In this document: positions 17,663 through 26,814 of the stretch, in pieces
Numbering within the stretch: position 1 is the stretch's first letter
How the letters are laid out: every line of letters starts with the position of its first letter
NCBI GenBank assembly: GCA_030447805.1
Contig: JAUJOE010000001.1
Coordinates: 228,925-292,924, forward strand
DNA length: 64,000 bases
Source of the DNA: Nocardioidaceae bacterium
Lineage (GTDB): Bacteria > Actinomycetota > Actinomycetes > Propionibacteriales > Nocardioidaceae
Direction: 5' to 3'
The notes under the pieces: model-generated
What the model saw: the letters and a program-made list of their open reading frames with translations, nothing else
Told to the model about the DNA's origin: nothing
The model's database searches: none
Position numbers and translations under genes: made by a program

Positions 17663-18385
17663 ATGGCTGGGCGGCTCGACCTCAACGCCGACGTCGGCGA
17701 AGGCTTTCCCTACGACGCAGCGCTGATGGAGGTTGTCACCCAGGCGAACGTCGCTTGCGGCTTCCACGCCGGCGACGCGGCCACGATGCGATGGATCTGC
17801 CGGCTCGCCGCCGATCGGGGGGTGGTGGTGGGAGCCCAAGTGTCGTACGCGGACCGGGAGGGTTTCGGCCGCCGAGACGTCGAGGTGGACCACCCAACGC
17901 TGGTGTCGGACCTGACCCGGCAGGTCGAGGCGCTGCGCGAAGCTGCCGCGGCCGTCGGGGTGAGCGTTGGCTACTTGAAGCCGCACGGTGCGCTGTACAA
18001 CCGGATCGGGTGGGACGCTCAGCAGGCGGCCGGCGTCGTGGAGGTTTGCCTGAGCCACCGGCTGCCGCTGATGTGCCTTCCCGGATCGGTGGCAACGCGG
18101 CGCCTGAGGTCGGCCGGTGGCACGGTCGTGCGCGAGTTCTTCGCCGATCGTGCGTACGACGCCCGTGGCGCCCTCGTTCCCCGTGGACACGAGGGCGCCG
18201 TGATTACGGAGGCCGCCGCCGTCGCCGACAGGGTCCGCCAGTTGGTAGACGACGGCACGGTGACCACGATTGAGGGTTCCGTGTTGGAGGTGGAGGTGGA
18301 CAGCGTCTGCGTTCACGGTGACACTCCGGACGCGCTGACGCTAGCGCACGTTGTGCGACGGTCCCTCGGGCCGGCGCTGCGGTGA
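17663..18385 (+). CDS. pxpA: 5-oxoprolinase subunit PxpA (LamB/YcsF family)
   Basis: 240 residues from ATG 17663. Family markers are RLDLNADVGEGFPYD at the N terminus, VACGFHAGDAATM, VKPHGALYN-type VGYLKPHGALYN, and REFFADRAYDARGALVPRG. With PxpB and PxpC it forms the ATP-dependent 5-oxoprolinase that opens 5-oxoproline to glutamate. Its stop overlaps the pxpB GTG start by 4 bp (GTGA), so the three genes are translationally coupled. Intact here, unlike its two partners. Confidence 0.92.
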   Translation: MAGRLDLNADVGEGFPYDAALMEVVTQANVACGFHAGDAATMRWICRLAADRGVVVGAQVSYADREGFGRRDVEVDHPTLVSDLTRQVEALREAAAAVGVSVGYLKPHGALYNRIGWDAQQAAGVVEVCLSHRLPLMCLPGSVATRRLRSAGGTVVREFFADRAYDARGALVPRGHEGAVITEAAAVADRVRQLVDDGTVTTIEGSVLEVEVDSVCVHGDTPDALTLAHVVRRSLGPALR

Positions 18386-19019
18386 GGTGGCGTCCGGTAG
18401 GGCGGCAGGCTCTGCTCATCGAACTCGACGGCGACAGCGACGTGGCGGCGACGTACGAGCTCATCGGTGTCCTGGTCGAGCGAGGTCTGCTGCCTCGCCC
18501 GCGTGACGTCGTACCGGCTGCGCGGACCATCCTGGTGGACGGCGTACCGAAGCCGGCACGTTGGCTGGCCGACCTCGAGGGCGCGGCCAAGACGCACGGG
18601 AGCCAACAGCGCGGCGACAGCGGTCCGCCGGCCTCGGCGGTCGAGGTGACGATCCCCGTGCACTACGACGGACCAGACCTCGCCGAGGTAGCGGACGCGT
18701 GGGAGTGCGGCGTCGACGAGGTGGCCGCTCGGCACTCGGCGGCTACCTACACCGTCGCGTTCTGTGGCTTCGCACCCGGCTTCGCGTACTGCGTGAGCGA
18801 TCCACCGCTGCCGCAGGTTCCCCGCCGTGACGACCCCCGCCCCGAGGTGGCAGCCGGGTCAGTGGGGCTAGCCGGCCCCTACAGCGGCGTCTACCCCCGG
18901 GCGATGCCGGTGGCTGGCAGCTGATCGGGTCTACCTCATTGGTGTTGTTCGATGCCGACCGGGAGCCGCCCGCCCTGCTGCGGCCGGGAGTCCTGGTCCG
19001 TTTCGAGGCGCGGTCGTGA
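18382..19019 (+). pseudogene. pxpB: 5-oxoprolinase subunit PxpB, frameshifted near the C terminus
   Basis: The frame starts at GTG 18382 (MRWRPVGRQALLIEL) and carries the KipI/PxpB core, including AATYTVAFCGFAPGFAYC, the EVTIPVHYDGPDL segment and [16 protein letters not shown]. After MP at about 18906 it runs into a stop, whereas the natural continuation [20 protein letters not shown] reads in the next frame to TGA 19017-19019. One missing base at about 18906-18908 explains this. The repaired protein (about 212 residues) has normal length. The repaired stop overlaps the pxpC GTG by 4 bp, which supports the repair. Confidence 0.75.
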
Positions 19020-19880
19020 CGCTGCTGGTAGAGGACCCGGGCATGCTGCTCCTCCTCCAAGACCTGGGCAGGCCCGGCCACGCCCACCTCGGCGTACCCC
19101 CGTCAGGCGCCCTGGACCCAGCGGCTCTTGCCCTGGCCAACCGGCTGGTCGGCAACCCCGAGTCGGCGGCCGGACTGGAGGTGCTGATCGGAGGCGCGCG
19201 GCTGCAGGCGCGGCTCGATGCGGGTGGCGCTCACCGGTGGCCAGCTCGACCTCCGGATCGGTGGCCGCCCAAGGTCGTGGGGCATAGCCCACTCGGTTCG
19301 CGCTGGCGACCTTCTCGAGGTGCTTCCTGGCGTCGGCCTGCGCGGGTGGCTCGCCGTCGGCGGTGGGATCGAGGTTCCGCAGACCCTGGGCAGCAGGTCG
19401 ACAGACACCCTGACCGGGCTAGGCCCACCTGTGGTCCGCGCGGGTGATCGGCTCAGCACCGGCGACGCCCCGACCGCAGAGCCTGCCGGTGAAGCTCCAG
19501 CGTCTGCCACTGCGGAGGTCATGACGTTGGACGTCGTGCCCGGGCCGCGCGACGACTGGTTCACCAACGCCGCACTGAACGCGTTCTTCAGCACCGAGTA
19601 CGTCGTCTCACCCGCGTCCAACCGGACGGCGCTGCGACTGGACAGCGACGTCACCCTGGACCGCAGACGTGCCGGGGAGCTGTTGAGCGAGGGCATGGTC
19701 ACCGGTTCGATCCAGGTGGCTAACAACGGGCGACCGCTCGTCTTCCTGGCCGACCATCCCGTCACCGGCGGCTATCCGGTGATCGCGGTCATGGAGCCGG
19801 CGGGGCTGGCGGCGTGTGCCCAGGCGCGGCCAGGTGACCGGGCCCGGTTCCGCCGCTGGCGACCGGAACGTCCTCGATAA
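19016..19880 (+). pseudogene. pxpC: 5-oxoprolinase subunit PxpC, frameshifted
   Basis: GTG 19016 begins MTLLVEDPGMLLLLQDLGRP with the KipA/PxpC hallmarks AHLGVPPSGALDP and ANRLVGNPESAAGLEVLIGG. Near 19210-19220 the coding frame moves forward by one base. From there VALTGGQLDLRIGG, GWLAVGGGIEVPQTLGSRST and the C-terminal VFLADHPVTGGYPVIAVM run to TGA 19878-19880. The repaired length is about 288 residues, as usual. A single extra base would account for it. The 3' end overlaps the convergent dinB reading frame by about 90 bp. Confidence 0.75.
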
Positions 19881-21227
19881 CCATCGGCTCCTCCTCGCCG
19901 ATGGCGGGCCGCCGCTCGAGTGCGGTGTCGTCAGCGGCGAACGTGTGTATCGGGCCCGGGCCGGTCTCCGCCGTCTCGAATCGCACCGTCACCCGACCCA
20001 GCCCGGAGCCCCACACCCAGCCGGGCCCGTAATCTCGATGCTCGACGTCCATACCAGGAGCCCAGCGCAATAACTGGTGTGACGCGGGCTGCTGATGCGA
20101 TGTGGCGATGTGCTGGACGGCGGCGTCGATGTCGGAAGCACCGTCGTCGTCCTCGCCGAAGAGGTCATCCTGGATCCAGTCGGCGAGCCCGGAGAGACCC
20201 CGACCCCGAGTAGCCGGACCCCGCCAGATGTGTCGATGTCCTCGAGCAGCCCGCGGGCGATTCGGCTGACCACAGCCGCCTTGTCAGTTGGTCCGATAAG
20301 CGAAGCCGATCTTGTTGACGTGGTGAAGTCGTGCTGGCGGACCTTGAGTGTCACCGTCCGACCGGAGAGCTTGGCCTTGGTGAGCCGTTGGCAGACACTG
20401 CGGGCATGGCGGTCAACGATAGAGGCGAGCAGGACCGGGTCGACAAGGTCGTGCTCGAACGTGTCCTCCACCGAGATCGACTTGGCTTCTCGTTCCGCGA
20501 CCACCGGGCGGGGGTCGTGCGCCCGCGCCAGTGAGTACAGGCTGGTGCCATGGACCTGTCCAACCGTGCGGATGAGCTCCTTCTCGCTGACCTGCTCGAG
20601 CTGTGCAACCGTATGCACGCCGATGCGACGCAGCCGCTCAGCGGTGGCTGGCCCAACTCCCGGCAGGACGCCGACCGGCATCGGCCGCAGCAGGTCCTGC
20701 TCCTCACCCGGCGCGACGACGACGAGGCCGTCAGGCTTGCGCAGTTCACTCGCGATCTTCGCGACAAGCTTTGAGGTAGCGATACCGACAGAGGCGGTGA
20801 GCCCTCCCGTCACCTGCTCCACAGAACGCTTCAACTCTTGGCCGATGCCCACAAGTTCTGTTGAGGTGAGGTCCGGTTCTTCTCGACCAGCTCTGAGGTC
20901 GACGTACGCCTCGTCGAGCGAGAGCGGTTCCACCAACGGCGACAAACTGCGGAGGGTGCTCATGACGGCAGCGCTGGTGGCCCGGTAGGCGTCGAATCGG
21001 CCGACGAGGAACGCGGCGTGTGGGCAGCGCGCCCGAGCCTCCGCCGTCGACATTGCCGACCGGACACCGAATCGGCGCGCTTCATACGACGCTGTCGCGA
21101 CGACGCCGCGACCGCCGGTTCCGCCAACGACGACTGGCTTTCCGCGTAAGGACGGCTTGTCTCGCTGCTCAACTGCGGCATAGAACGCGTCGAGATCGAC
21201 GTGCAGGATCGACGCCTGGTTACGCAC
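19789..21227 (-). pseudogene. dinB: DNA polymerase IV, frameshift in the little-finger region
   Basis: It starts at GTG 21227 (VRNQASILHVDLDAFYAAVE). The Y-family active-site residues are present: HVDLDAFYAAVE, YEARRFGVRSAM and SLDEAYVDL. The helix-hairpin-helix (LPGVGPATAERLRRIG) and the little finger follow to RLLGVGVS at about 20195. There GGTCTCTCCGG breaks the frame; removing one TC pair gives VSGLADWIQDDLFGEDDD. The tail then runs on as GMDVEHRDYGPGWVWGSGLG to a stop at 19789. The VEHRDYGPGWVWG tail is typical of actinobacterial DinB. If real, the shift removes the C-terminal clamp-binding region (QDDLF) but leaves the catalytic core. Confidence 0.75.
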
Positions 21228-21307
21228 AGACCCATTCTGGCCGAGGACTTCTCCACAGATCCGCCTCGCAGGCCCCACCCGAACGAGCGCGCGTCCAGGC
21301 TGGTCCC

Positions 21308-22348
21308 ATGTCGAAGAAGAGCCGCATCCTCCGCGCCGCACGCAATGAGCTGGCCGCCGACTCACGCCCAGTCACAAAGCTCAGCGGCCCGGGTGACGCA
21401 ATCGCCATCATTCCCTACCTGCTGGGTTTCACGCCGACCGAAAGCTTGGTGGTGATCGCCCTGCAGGGGCCGCGCCGGCGCTTCGGGCCGTGCTTCCGCA
21501 TGGACTTGGAGATCGGCGCCGAAGCCGTCTCCGCTCAAGCCGACTATGTGCTGGCACTCGTCCGCCACCATCGGTTCGACCCGGTCATGGTCTTCGCGTT
21601 CAGCGCGCGGGCTGAGCCGGCGGACGCGGCACTGACCGCAGTGGAGGCGCAGCTCACCGGTGCGGGGGTGGGTGTACTGGACGTCATCCGTGCCGATGGC
21701 TCCCGCTGGTGGTCTGCCTCCTGCCGTGATCCGCTCTGCTGCGACCCGGCCGGCACCCCCTATGACATCGAGACGTCGCGAGTGGCCGCCGAGGCGGTGT
21801 TGGCAGGCATGCAGCGTGCTCCTGACCGGGAGTCGCTACGTGCGCAGTTTGCCCCGCTGGCCGGGGAGCGCATCGCAGCAGTTGCGCGGGCTGCGTCGAA
21901 GGTGCCGCGAGGCAACGATCCGGTGCTGTTGGTCGAGGCCGCTTTGAAAGCTCCGCACACCTTGACCGTCGAGGAGGTCGCCGAGCTCGCGGTCGCGGTG
22001 CAACGGGTCGTCGACCGCGATGCAGCCTGGTCGATGATGACCCGGTCCAATGCGGGCCGCCATCTCGAGCTGTGGCGGGCGGTGATGCAGTCGGTCCCCG
22101 ATGCGCTGCTGCCGCCGGTGGGCGGATTGACTGCGTTTGCGGCCTGGCTGTCGGGCAACGGCGTCTTGGCCTCCCACGCCGCCGAGCGCGTCTTGGAGGT
22201 CGACAAGAACTACTCCATGGCAACCCGTGTCATCGACGCATTGCGCGCCAGCCTCAACCCCAGCACCTGGGACACCTTCCACGCACGCTCCACTCCACCG
22301 GCCGCCCCGGTCGGTGAGGGACTAGGCGCCGAGGCGGGCAGCCGCTGA
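21308..22348 (+). CDS. DUF4192 family protein
   Basis: 346 residues from ATG 21308. The DUF4192 signature KLSGPGDAIAIIPYLLGFTP, with ESLVVIALQG shortly after, is at the N terminus, and GRHLELWRAVMQSVPDALLP, near FAAWLSGNG, is in the C-terminal half. The family is limited to actinobacteria and has no established function. It is divergent from dinB (81 bp between starts). A CRDPLCCDPAG cluster could bind metal or form a disulfide, but nothing else supports that. Confidence 0.8.
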   Translation: MSKKSRILRAARNELAADSRPVTKLSGPGDAIAIIPYLLGFTPTESLVVIALQGPRRRFGPCFRMDLEIGAEAVSAQADYVLALVRHHRFDPVMVFAFSARAEPADAALTAVEAQLTGAGVGVLDVIRADGSRWWSASCRDPLCCDPAGTPYDIETSRVAAEAVLAGMQRAPDRESLRAQFAPLAGERIAAVARAASKVPRGNDPVLLVEAALKAPHTLTVEEVAELAVAVQRVVDRDAAWSMMTRSNAGRHLELWRAVMQSVPDALLPPVGGLTAFAAWLSGNGVLASHAAERVLEVDKNYSMATRVIDALRASLNPSTWDTFHARSTPPAAPVGEGLGAEAGSR

Positions 22349-22467
22349 CGTGACCCAGCTGCCTCGCGCGCTGCGTCGACAGTGACCGCAGGGGCACGGG
22401 GTGGCGGCGCGAGGCTGGGCAAGGCAGGCTGGTGCTCTAGCGCTTTCAAACCGCCTGGAGGTCGAGC

Positions 22468-23946
22468 ATGGGTCAAGACGTTGACCGGCGCGAGTTCACC
22501 CGCGAGGACCGCACCCGCTACCGCGAGAAGGTTCGCCAGTGCCTTGACGTCTTCGCCCGGATGCTGCGCGAGTCACGGTTCGACGTCGAACGACCAATGA
22601 CGGGCCTCGAGGTCGAGCTCAACCTCGTCGACGGCAACTGCGATCCTGCCATGAAGAACGCCGAAGTCCTCGACGCCATCGCTGACCCGGACTTCGTCAC
22701 CGAGCTCGGCCAGTTCAACCTCGAAATCAACGTGCCACCACGACGGCTGTCCGACGGCGGCATCTCGTCGTTCGAACAAGATGTGCGCAACAGCCTGAAC
22801 GCCGCAGAGGAAAAGGCGCGCCAGGTCGGCGCGCACATGGTCATGGTGGGCATCCTGCCGACGCTGCAAACCGCCCACATGCATCCGGACACGCTGTCGG
22901 CGAACCCACGTTACCGCCTGCTCAACGACCAGATCTTCGCTGCCCGCGGTGAGGACCTCGACATCTCCATCCGTGGCGTGGAGCGGTTGCGGGTGACCGC
23001 CGACAGCATCATGCCTGAGGCGGCGTGCACCTCGATGCAGCTGCACTTGCAGGTCAGCCCGGAGAACTTCTCGAGGTACTGGAACGCCTCCCAGGCGATC
23101 GCCGGTATCCAGTTGGCCGTCTGCTCCAACTCACCGTTCCTCTTCGGCAAGGAGCTCTGGGCAGAGACCCGCATCGTCTTGTTCGAGCAGGCCACCGACA
23201 CCCGAAGCGAGGAGCTCAAGGCGCAAGGGGTCAGGCCGCGGGTGTGGTTCGGGGAGCGGTGGATCACCTCGATCTTCGACCTGTTCGAAGAGAACGTCCG
23301 CTACTTCCCCGCGCTGCTGCCGATCACCGAGGAAGAGAACCCCCTTGAGGTCCTCGAAGGCGGTGATACGCCCTCCCTGGCGGAGCTTCGGCTCCACAAC
23401 GGCACGATCTACCGCTGGAACCGTCCGGTGTACGACGTCGTGCGGGGTGTTCCTCACCTGCGGGTTGAGAACCGGGTGCTTCCGGCCGGTCCCACTGTGG
23501 TCGACATGATGGCCAACGCGGCGTTCTACTTCGGCCTGGTCCGGGCGCTGGCCGAGGACGAGCGCCCGCTGTGGTCACAGATGTCCTTCAGCGCCGCCCA
23601 AGAGAACTTCCACGCCGGCGCGCGCGACGGCATCGAAGGCCAGGTCTACTGGCCCGGCCTGGGCACCGTGCCAGCTGCCGAACTGGTGTTGCGGCGGTTG
23701 CTGCCGCGCGCTTACGAAGGGCTGGACAAGTGGGGGATGGAGCCGAGCCAGCGCGACCGGCTACTGGGGATAATCGAGCAACGTTGCTTGACGGGGCGCA
23801 ATGGCTCCGTCTGGCAGACCGAGACGTTCCATAAGCTCTTCGACGCCGGCTCCACTGACCGGTTCGATGCCTTGCGTGAGGTGGTGCGACGGTACTCCGA
23901 GCACATGCACGCCAATCTTCCCGTCCATGAGTGGCCGGTGGGCTAG
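22468..23946 (+). CDS. glutamate-cysteine ligase family (GCS2-type) carboxylate-amine ligase
   Basis: 492 residues, ATG 22468 behind GGAGGTC. The GCS2-like fold is indicated by TGLEVELNLVDG near the N terminus, ELGQFNLEINVPPR, TSMQLHLQVSP and HLRVENRVLPAGPT. The length is well above YbdK-type ligases (about 370) and fits a group of actinobacterial enzymes annotated as glutamate-cysteine ligase. It should join an amino acid gamma-carboxylate to an amine using ATP; the true substrate is not established, and mycothiol rather than glutathione is the usual thiol in this phylum. The universal stress protein gene follows after 71 bp. Confidence 0.82.
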   Translation: MGQDVDRREFTREDRTRYREKVRQCLDVFARMLRESRFDVERPMTGLEVELNLVDGNCDPAMKNAEVLDAIADPDFVTELGQFNLEINVPPRRLSDGGISSFEQDVRNSLNAAEEKARQVGAHMVMVGILPTLQTAHMHPDTLSANPRYRLLNDQIFAARGEDLDISIRGVERLRVTADSIMPEAACTSMQLHLQVSPENFSRYWNASQAIAGIQLAVCSNSPFLFGKELWAETRIVLFEQATDTRSEELKAQGVRPRVWFGERWITSIFDLFEENVRYFPALLPITEEENPLEVLEGGDTPSLAELRLHNGTIYRWNRPVYDVVRGVPHLRVENRVLPAGPTVVDMMANAAFYFGLVRALAEDERPLWSQMSFSAAQENFHAGARDGIEGQVYWPGLGTVPAAELVLRRLLPRAYEGLDKWGMEPSQRDRLLGIIEQRCLTGRNGSVWQTETFHKLFDAGSTDRFDALREVVRRYSEHMHANLPVHEWPVG

Positions 23947-24017
23947 CCCGCTGCGCAGGTGCCGCCGTGCTGCGTCCGGTAGCGTTCGGCACGACGTAAG
24001 GCAGAGGAGGACCCATC

Positions 24018-24422
24018 GTGAGCGTGATCGTTGTCGGCTACGTGCCCAAGCCCGAAGGGCGCGCCGCATTGCGCCTGGCGGCAGAAGAAGCCAAGCTTCG
24101 GGACGCAAGCCTGGTCGTGGTCAACTCCCACCGAGGGGGGCGCGAATTCGACCGTGACGACGCGGCTAGCAGTGAGCAACAGCTTGACGAGGTGCGGTCG
24201 CAGCTCACAACGGCGGGGGTGCCGCACGAGGTTCGCCAGCTCGTACGTGGCCTGGACCCGGCTGAGGACCTGATCAACGTCGCTGCTGAGGTCTCCGCAG
24301 ACTTCATCGTCATCGGTCTGCGGCGGCGTACCCCGGTCGGCAAGCTCATCTTGGGCAGCAACGCGCAGCGAATTCTGCTTGATGCGCCGTGCCCGGTGCT
24401 GGCGGTCAAGGCCGCCGAGTGA
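24018..24422 (+). CDS. universal stress protein (UspA family)
   Basis: 134 residues from GTG 24018, with GAGGAGG upstream. A single Usp domain: MSVIVVGYVPKPEGRAALRL at the N terminus and the ATP-binding loop GLRRRTPVGKLILGSNAQRI followed by LLDAPCPVLAVK. ATP-binding Usp proteins accumulate in stress or stationary phase. The next gene overlaps its 3' end or starts just after it. Confidence 0.9.
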   Translation: MSVIVVGYVPKPEGRAALRLAAEEAKLRDASLVVVNSHRGGREFDRDDAASSEQQLDEVRSQLTTAGVPHEVRQLVRGLDPAEDLINVAAEVSADFIVIGLRRRTPVGKLILGSNAQRILLDAPCPVLAVKAAE

Positions 24423-24930
24423 CGCTGCAGATCACTCGCTAACCATCGAGTGGTCGTTCCGGCCGATGGTGGTTGCCGACCTGCCAGACCTGCTGATCGT
24501 GCAGGAGCGCAGCGCGGTGGCTGGCCTCGCCAAGGTCTTCCCGCAGGAGACGTATCCATTCCCTCGGGAAGCCATCCGAGCCAGATGGCGGGACGAGTTG
24601 GCGGATCCCGCAATCGCCGCGTACGTAGCAACCGAGAAAGACGGGGCCCTCACGGGCTTCGCGGCTCGGCGCGCAGACGAGTTACTTCACTTCGGGACCG
24701 CAGTCGAGACCTGGGGGACCGGATTGGCAGCGGAGCTGTACGACGCACTCGTAGCGACCTTCCCAGTCGGCGTGGACCGGATCTGGTTGCGAGTGTTCGC
24801 GGAGAACCACCGGGGGCGGCGGTTCTGGGAGAAGCTCGGATGGTCATCCACCGGGCGCGAGTCGCGCACCTCGTACCCGCCGCATCCGATGCTGATTGAG
24901 TACGAGAAGCGGCGATCCGGAGACGCGTGA
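24379..24930 (+). CDS. GNAT family N-acetyltransferase
   Basis: Up to 183 residues. The GNAT core is visible: ATEKDGALTGFAA (strand 4), WGTGLAAELYDALVATFP (acetyl-CoA loop, variant of QxxGxG/A) and IWLRVFAENHRGRRFWEKLG (the C-terminal ENxxGRxFWEKxG motif). The start is uncertain: ATG 24379 overlaps the stress protein gene by 44 bp, a CTG or near-cognate start around the TIEWSFRPM segment would fit the domain best, and ATG 24466 is the first clean ATG. Substrate unknown. Confidence 0.8.
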   Translation: MMRRARCWRSRPPSDAADHSLTIEWSFRPMVVADLPDLLIVQERSAVAGLAKVFPQETYPFPREAIRARWRDELADPAIAAYVATEKDGALTGFAARRADELLHFGTAVETWGTGLAAELYDALVATFPVGVDRIWLRVFAENHRGRRFWEKLGWSSTGRESRTSYPPHPMLIEYEKRRSGDA

Positions 24931-25036
24931 AGTCTCGAAGGAATGAGTGTTGGGGAGGTTCGGATGCACCTGCTTGATCGATCCTCCCCAATCCTGGCGG
25001 AGAATTCCGAGCGAGCGCACGGTCACCCGTGATGGG

Positions 25037-25363
25037 ATGTCGTGTGTGAGCCATGCTGTCGGCTACACCATTAACGGCGACACGATCCGGTTCATGTGGG
25101 ACTACGGGGTCGAGGTTCCCCTCTGGAGCGAGGACCGGTTGTTGCCCGAGGAGCCGGAGTGGCTCCGCACGGTGCTGGGCCTCAGCGACTTGCTGGTCCG
25201 CGATCTCAGCGAGTGGGGACGCGCCATGGAGGCGCTGGACGCGAACCCGCGGCTCCGCACGGAGCGGGCCTACAGTGAGCTCGACCAGCGCGCCCGCGAA
25301 CTGGTGGCACGGCTCCAGCGGGAACTCGGGTCGCGCTTCTCCGTCAAGTACCAACCCTGGTGA
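25037..25363 (+). CDS. hypothetical protein
   Basis: 108 residues from ATG 25037; the frame is open from 24947, but the extra N terminus looks non-coding. Visible features are a beta-like YTINGDTIRFMWDYGVEVPL followed by an acidic helical region ending RARELVARLQRELGSRFSVK. No known motif, membrane segment or signal peptide. It reads like the small actinobacterial hypotheticals seen beside DNA repair genes, but I do not recognise the family. Confidence 0.6.
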   Translation: MSCVSHAVGYTINGDTIRFMWDYGVEVPLWSEDRLLPEEPEWLRTVLGLSDLLVRDLSEWGRAMEALDANPRLRTERAYSELDQRARELVARLQRELGSRFSVKYQPW

Positions 25364-25390
25364 CGCGCACGGTCAGGCAGGATGGTTGGC

Positions 25391-25954
25391 ATGGGCTTCA
25401 AGATCACCGGTGATCCCGCAGCCGACAAGGTGCTGGACGACTCGCCGTTCGCACTACTTGCAGCGATGATGCTGGACCAGCAGTTCCCTATGGAGCGCGC
25501 GTTCGCCGGGCCGGCCAAGATCCTCGACCGGTTCGGCTCGCTCGATCCCGCCGTCATCGCGGCGGCGCCGCCTGAGGACTTCGTCGAGATGTGTGCCGCA
25601 CCACCCGCCGTACACCGGTTCCCTGGAGCGATGGCGGCTCGGATCCAAGATCTGGCTCGGCAGATCGTCGACGTCTACGGTGGCGACGCGGCCGCAGTGT
25701 GGCGGGACGCCGAGAGCGGCGCAGATCTGCTGGACCGGATAGCAGGACTGCCCGGTTTCGGGAAGCAGAAGTCGCAGATCTTCGTGGCGCTACTCGGCAA
25801 GCAGCTCCGGGTGAGACCGCCGGGATGGGAGGCTGCCGCTGGCGGCTACGCCGAGGAAGGCGCATTCCGTTCGGTGGCTGACGTCCGAGACCGACAGTCG
25901 CTGGAGAAGGTCAGGGCGTTCAAGAAGGCGCAGAAGGCAACAGCCAAGACCTAG
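25391..25954 (+). CDS. HhH-GPD family base-excision-like protein
   Basis: 187 residues from ATG 25391 (another ATG lies at 25382). The compact helix-hairpin-helix is IAGLPGFGKQKSQIFVALLG, preceded by the family-specific LLAAMMLDQQFPMERAFAG. It corresponds to the uncharacterised HhH-GPD protein family of actinobacteria, much smaller than Nth/MutY and without an iron-sulfur cysteine set. A role in DNA base repair is inferred from the fold only. The stop overlaps the convergent oxidase gene by 4 bp (CTAG). Confidence 0.82.
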   Translation: MGFKITGDPAADKVLDDSPFALLAAMMLDQQFPMERAFAGPAKILDRFGSLDPAVIAAAPPEDFVEMCAAPPAVHRFPGAMAARIQDLARQIVDVYGGDAAAVWRDAESGADLLDRIAGLPGFGKQKSQIFVALLGKQLRVRPPGWEAAAGGYAEEGAFRSVADVRDRQSLEKVRAFKKAQKATAKT

Positions 25955-26685
25955 CTACCTCGGCATCCCAGCGCCTCTGCTCGCGTCCGCACATGAGCCG
26001 GCACCGGCGTGTCGGCGGCATCTGGCGCCGAGCGGACGGGCGCAGCTCGCAATTGGAGCGGCAGCACACCAGCCCACACGCCGGCTGCAACGTCAGCCTC
26101 GTCGTCTACCGGGTCGCCAGCTCGGGTCTTCACAGATGCCTCATGCAAGGGGACAGCTATCACCGCGGTGGCGGCCAGTTCCTTGCGAGTAGACGCGCGT
26201 AGGGTGCTGGCGCGTCCTGGTACGACATGGTCGACGATGAGGTTCAGGGCGTGCTGCTTCTCGGCATTCTCGCTCACCAGCCGCCCGCGGCCGATGACGA
26301 CGGCGGAGCGGTAGTTCATCGAGTGATGGAAGGCCGAGCGAGCTAGCACCAGGCCGTCGAGGTGCGTGCAGGTGACGCAGACGTCTTGTTCCGGAGCCGC
26401 CCGTAAGGACGTGGCGGCGACCGAACCGTGCACGTACAGCGTGCCGCCCTTGTCAGGACCGGTGCGGTCCGTCGCAAAGACCGTGGGCACGACGAGCGTG
26501 TGCCCCTCGACGTTGACACCGAGGTGGCAGATGAGCGCGGAGTCGAGCACCGCGAACAACGCGGCTCGGTCACCCACCGCCCGTTCGCGGTGCCGACCGA
26601 GTTCGGTGCGGGACGAGGGCGAGAGCGGACCGGTGCCTGGGACAGCGCCGGTCGGTTCTGACGCATCATGCGTCGCGGTATCCAT
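25951..26685 (-). CDS. pyridoxamine 5'-phosphate oxidase-family FMN-binding protein
   Basis: About 244 residues; ATG 26685 (MDTATHDASEP) is preferred to 26706. The split-barrel flavin-binding fold is seen from GDRAALFAVLDSALICHLGV, through GTLYVHGSVAATSLR and CVTCTHLDGLVLARSAFHHS, to MNYRSAVVIGRGRLV. This belongs to the nitroimidazole-reductase/HugZ-like branch rather than vitamin B6 PdxH; members bind FMN, F420 or haem. The substrate is unknown. Confidence 0.85.
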   Translation of the reverse strand: MDTATHDASEPTGAVPGTGPLSPSSRTELGRHRERAVGDRAALFAVLDSALICHLGVNVEGHTLVVPTVFATDRTGPDKGGTLYVHGSVAATSLRAAPEQDVCVTCTHLDGLVLARSAFHHSMNYRSAVVIGRGRLVSENAEKQHALNLIVDHVVPGRASTLRASTRKELAATAVIAVPLHEASVKTRAGDPVDDEADVAAGVWAGVLPLQLRAAPVRSAPDAADTPVPAHVRTRAEALGCRGS

Positions 26686-26814
26686 CGACACAGTTTGCCG
26701 ACCCAAACCTCTGCGGTTGGCTTGAGGGGCTCTTGGCGCGTGTCACAATGGAGCCGCGGCGTCTTGACGTGACCGGGTGTCGCCGCGCCCCGAACTGACG
26801 ACGAGAGGTTCTTC

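Noticed and set aside
26730..26760. TTGAGG-N16-CACAAT as the sigA promoter
   Set aside because: The -10 match is poor and no second line of evidence supports it.
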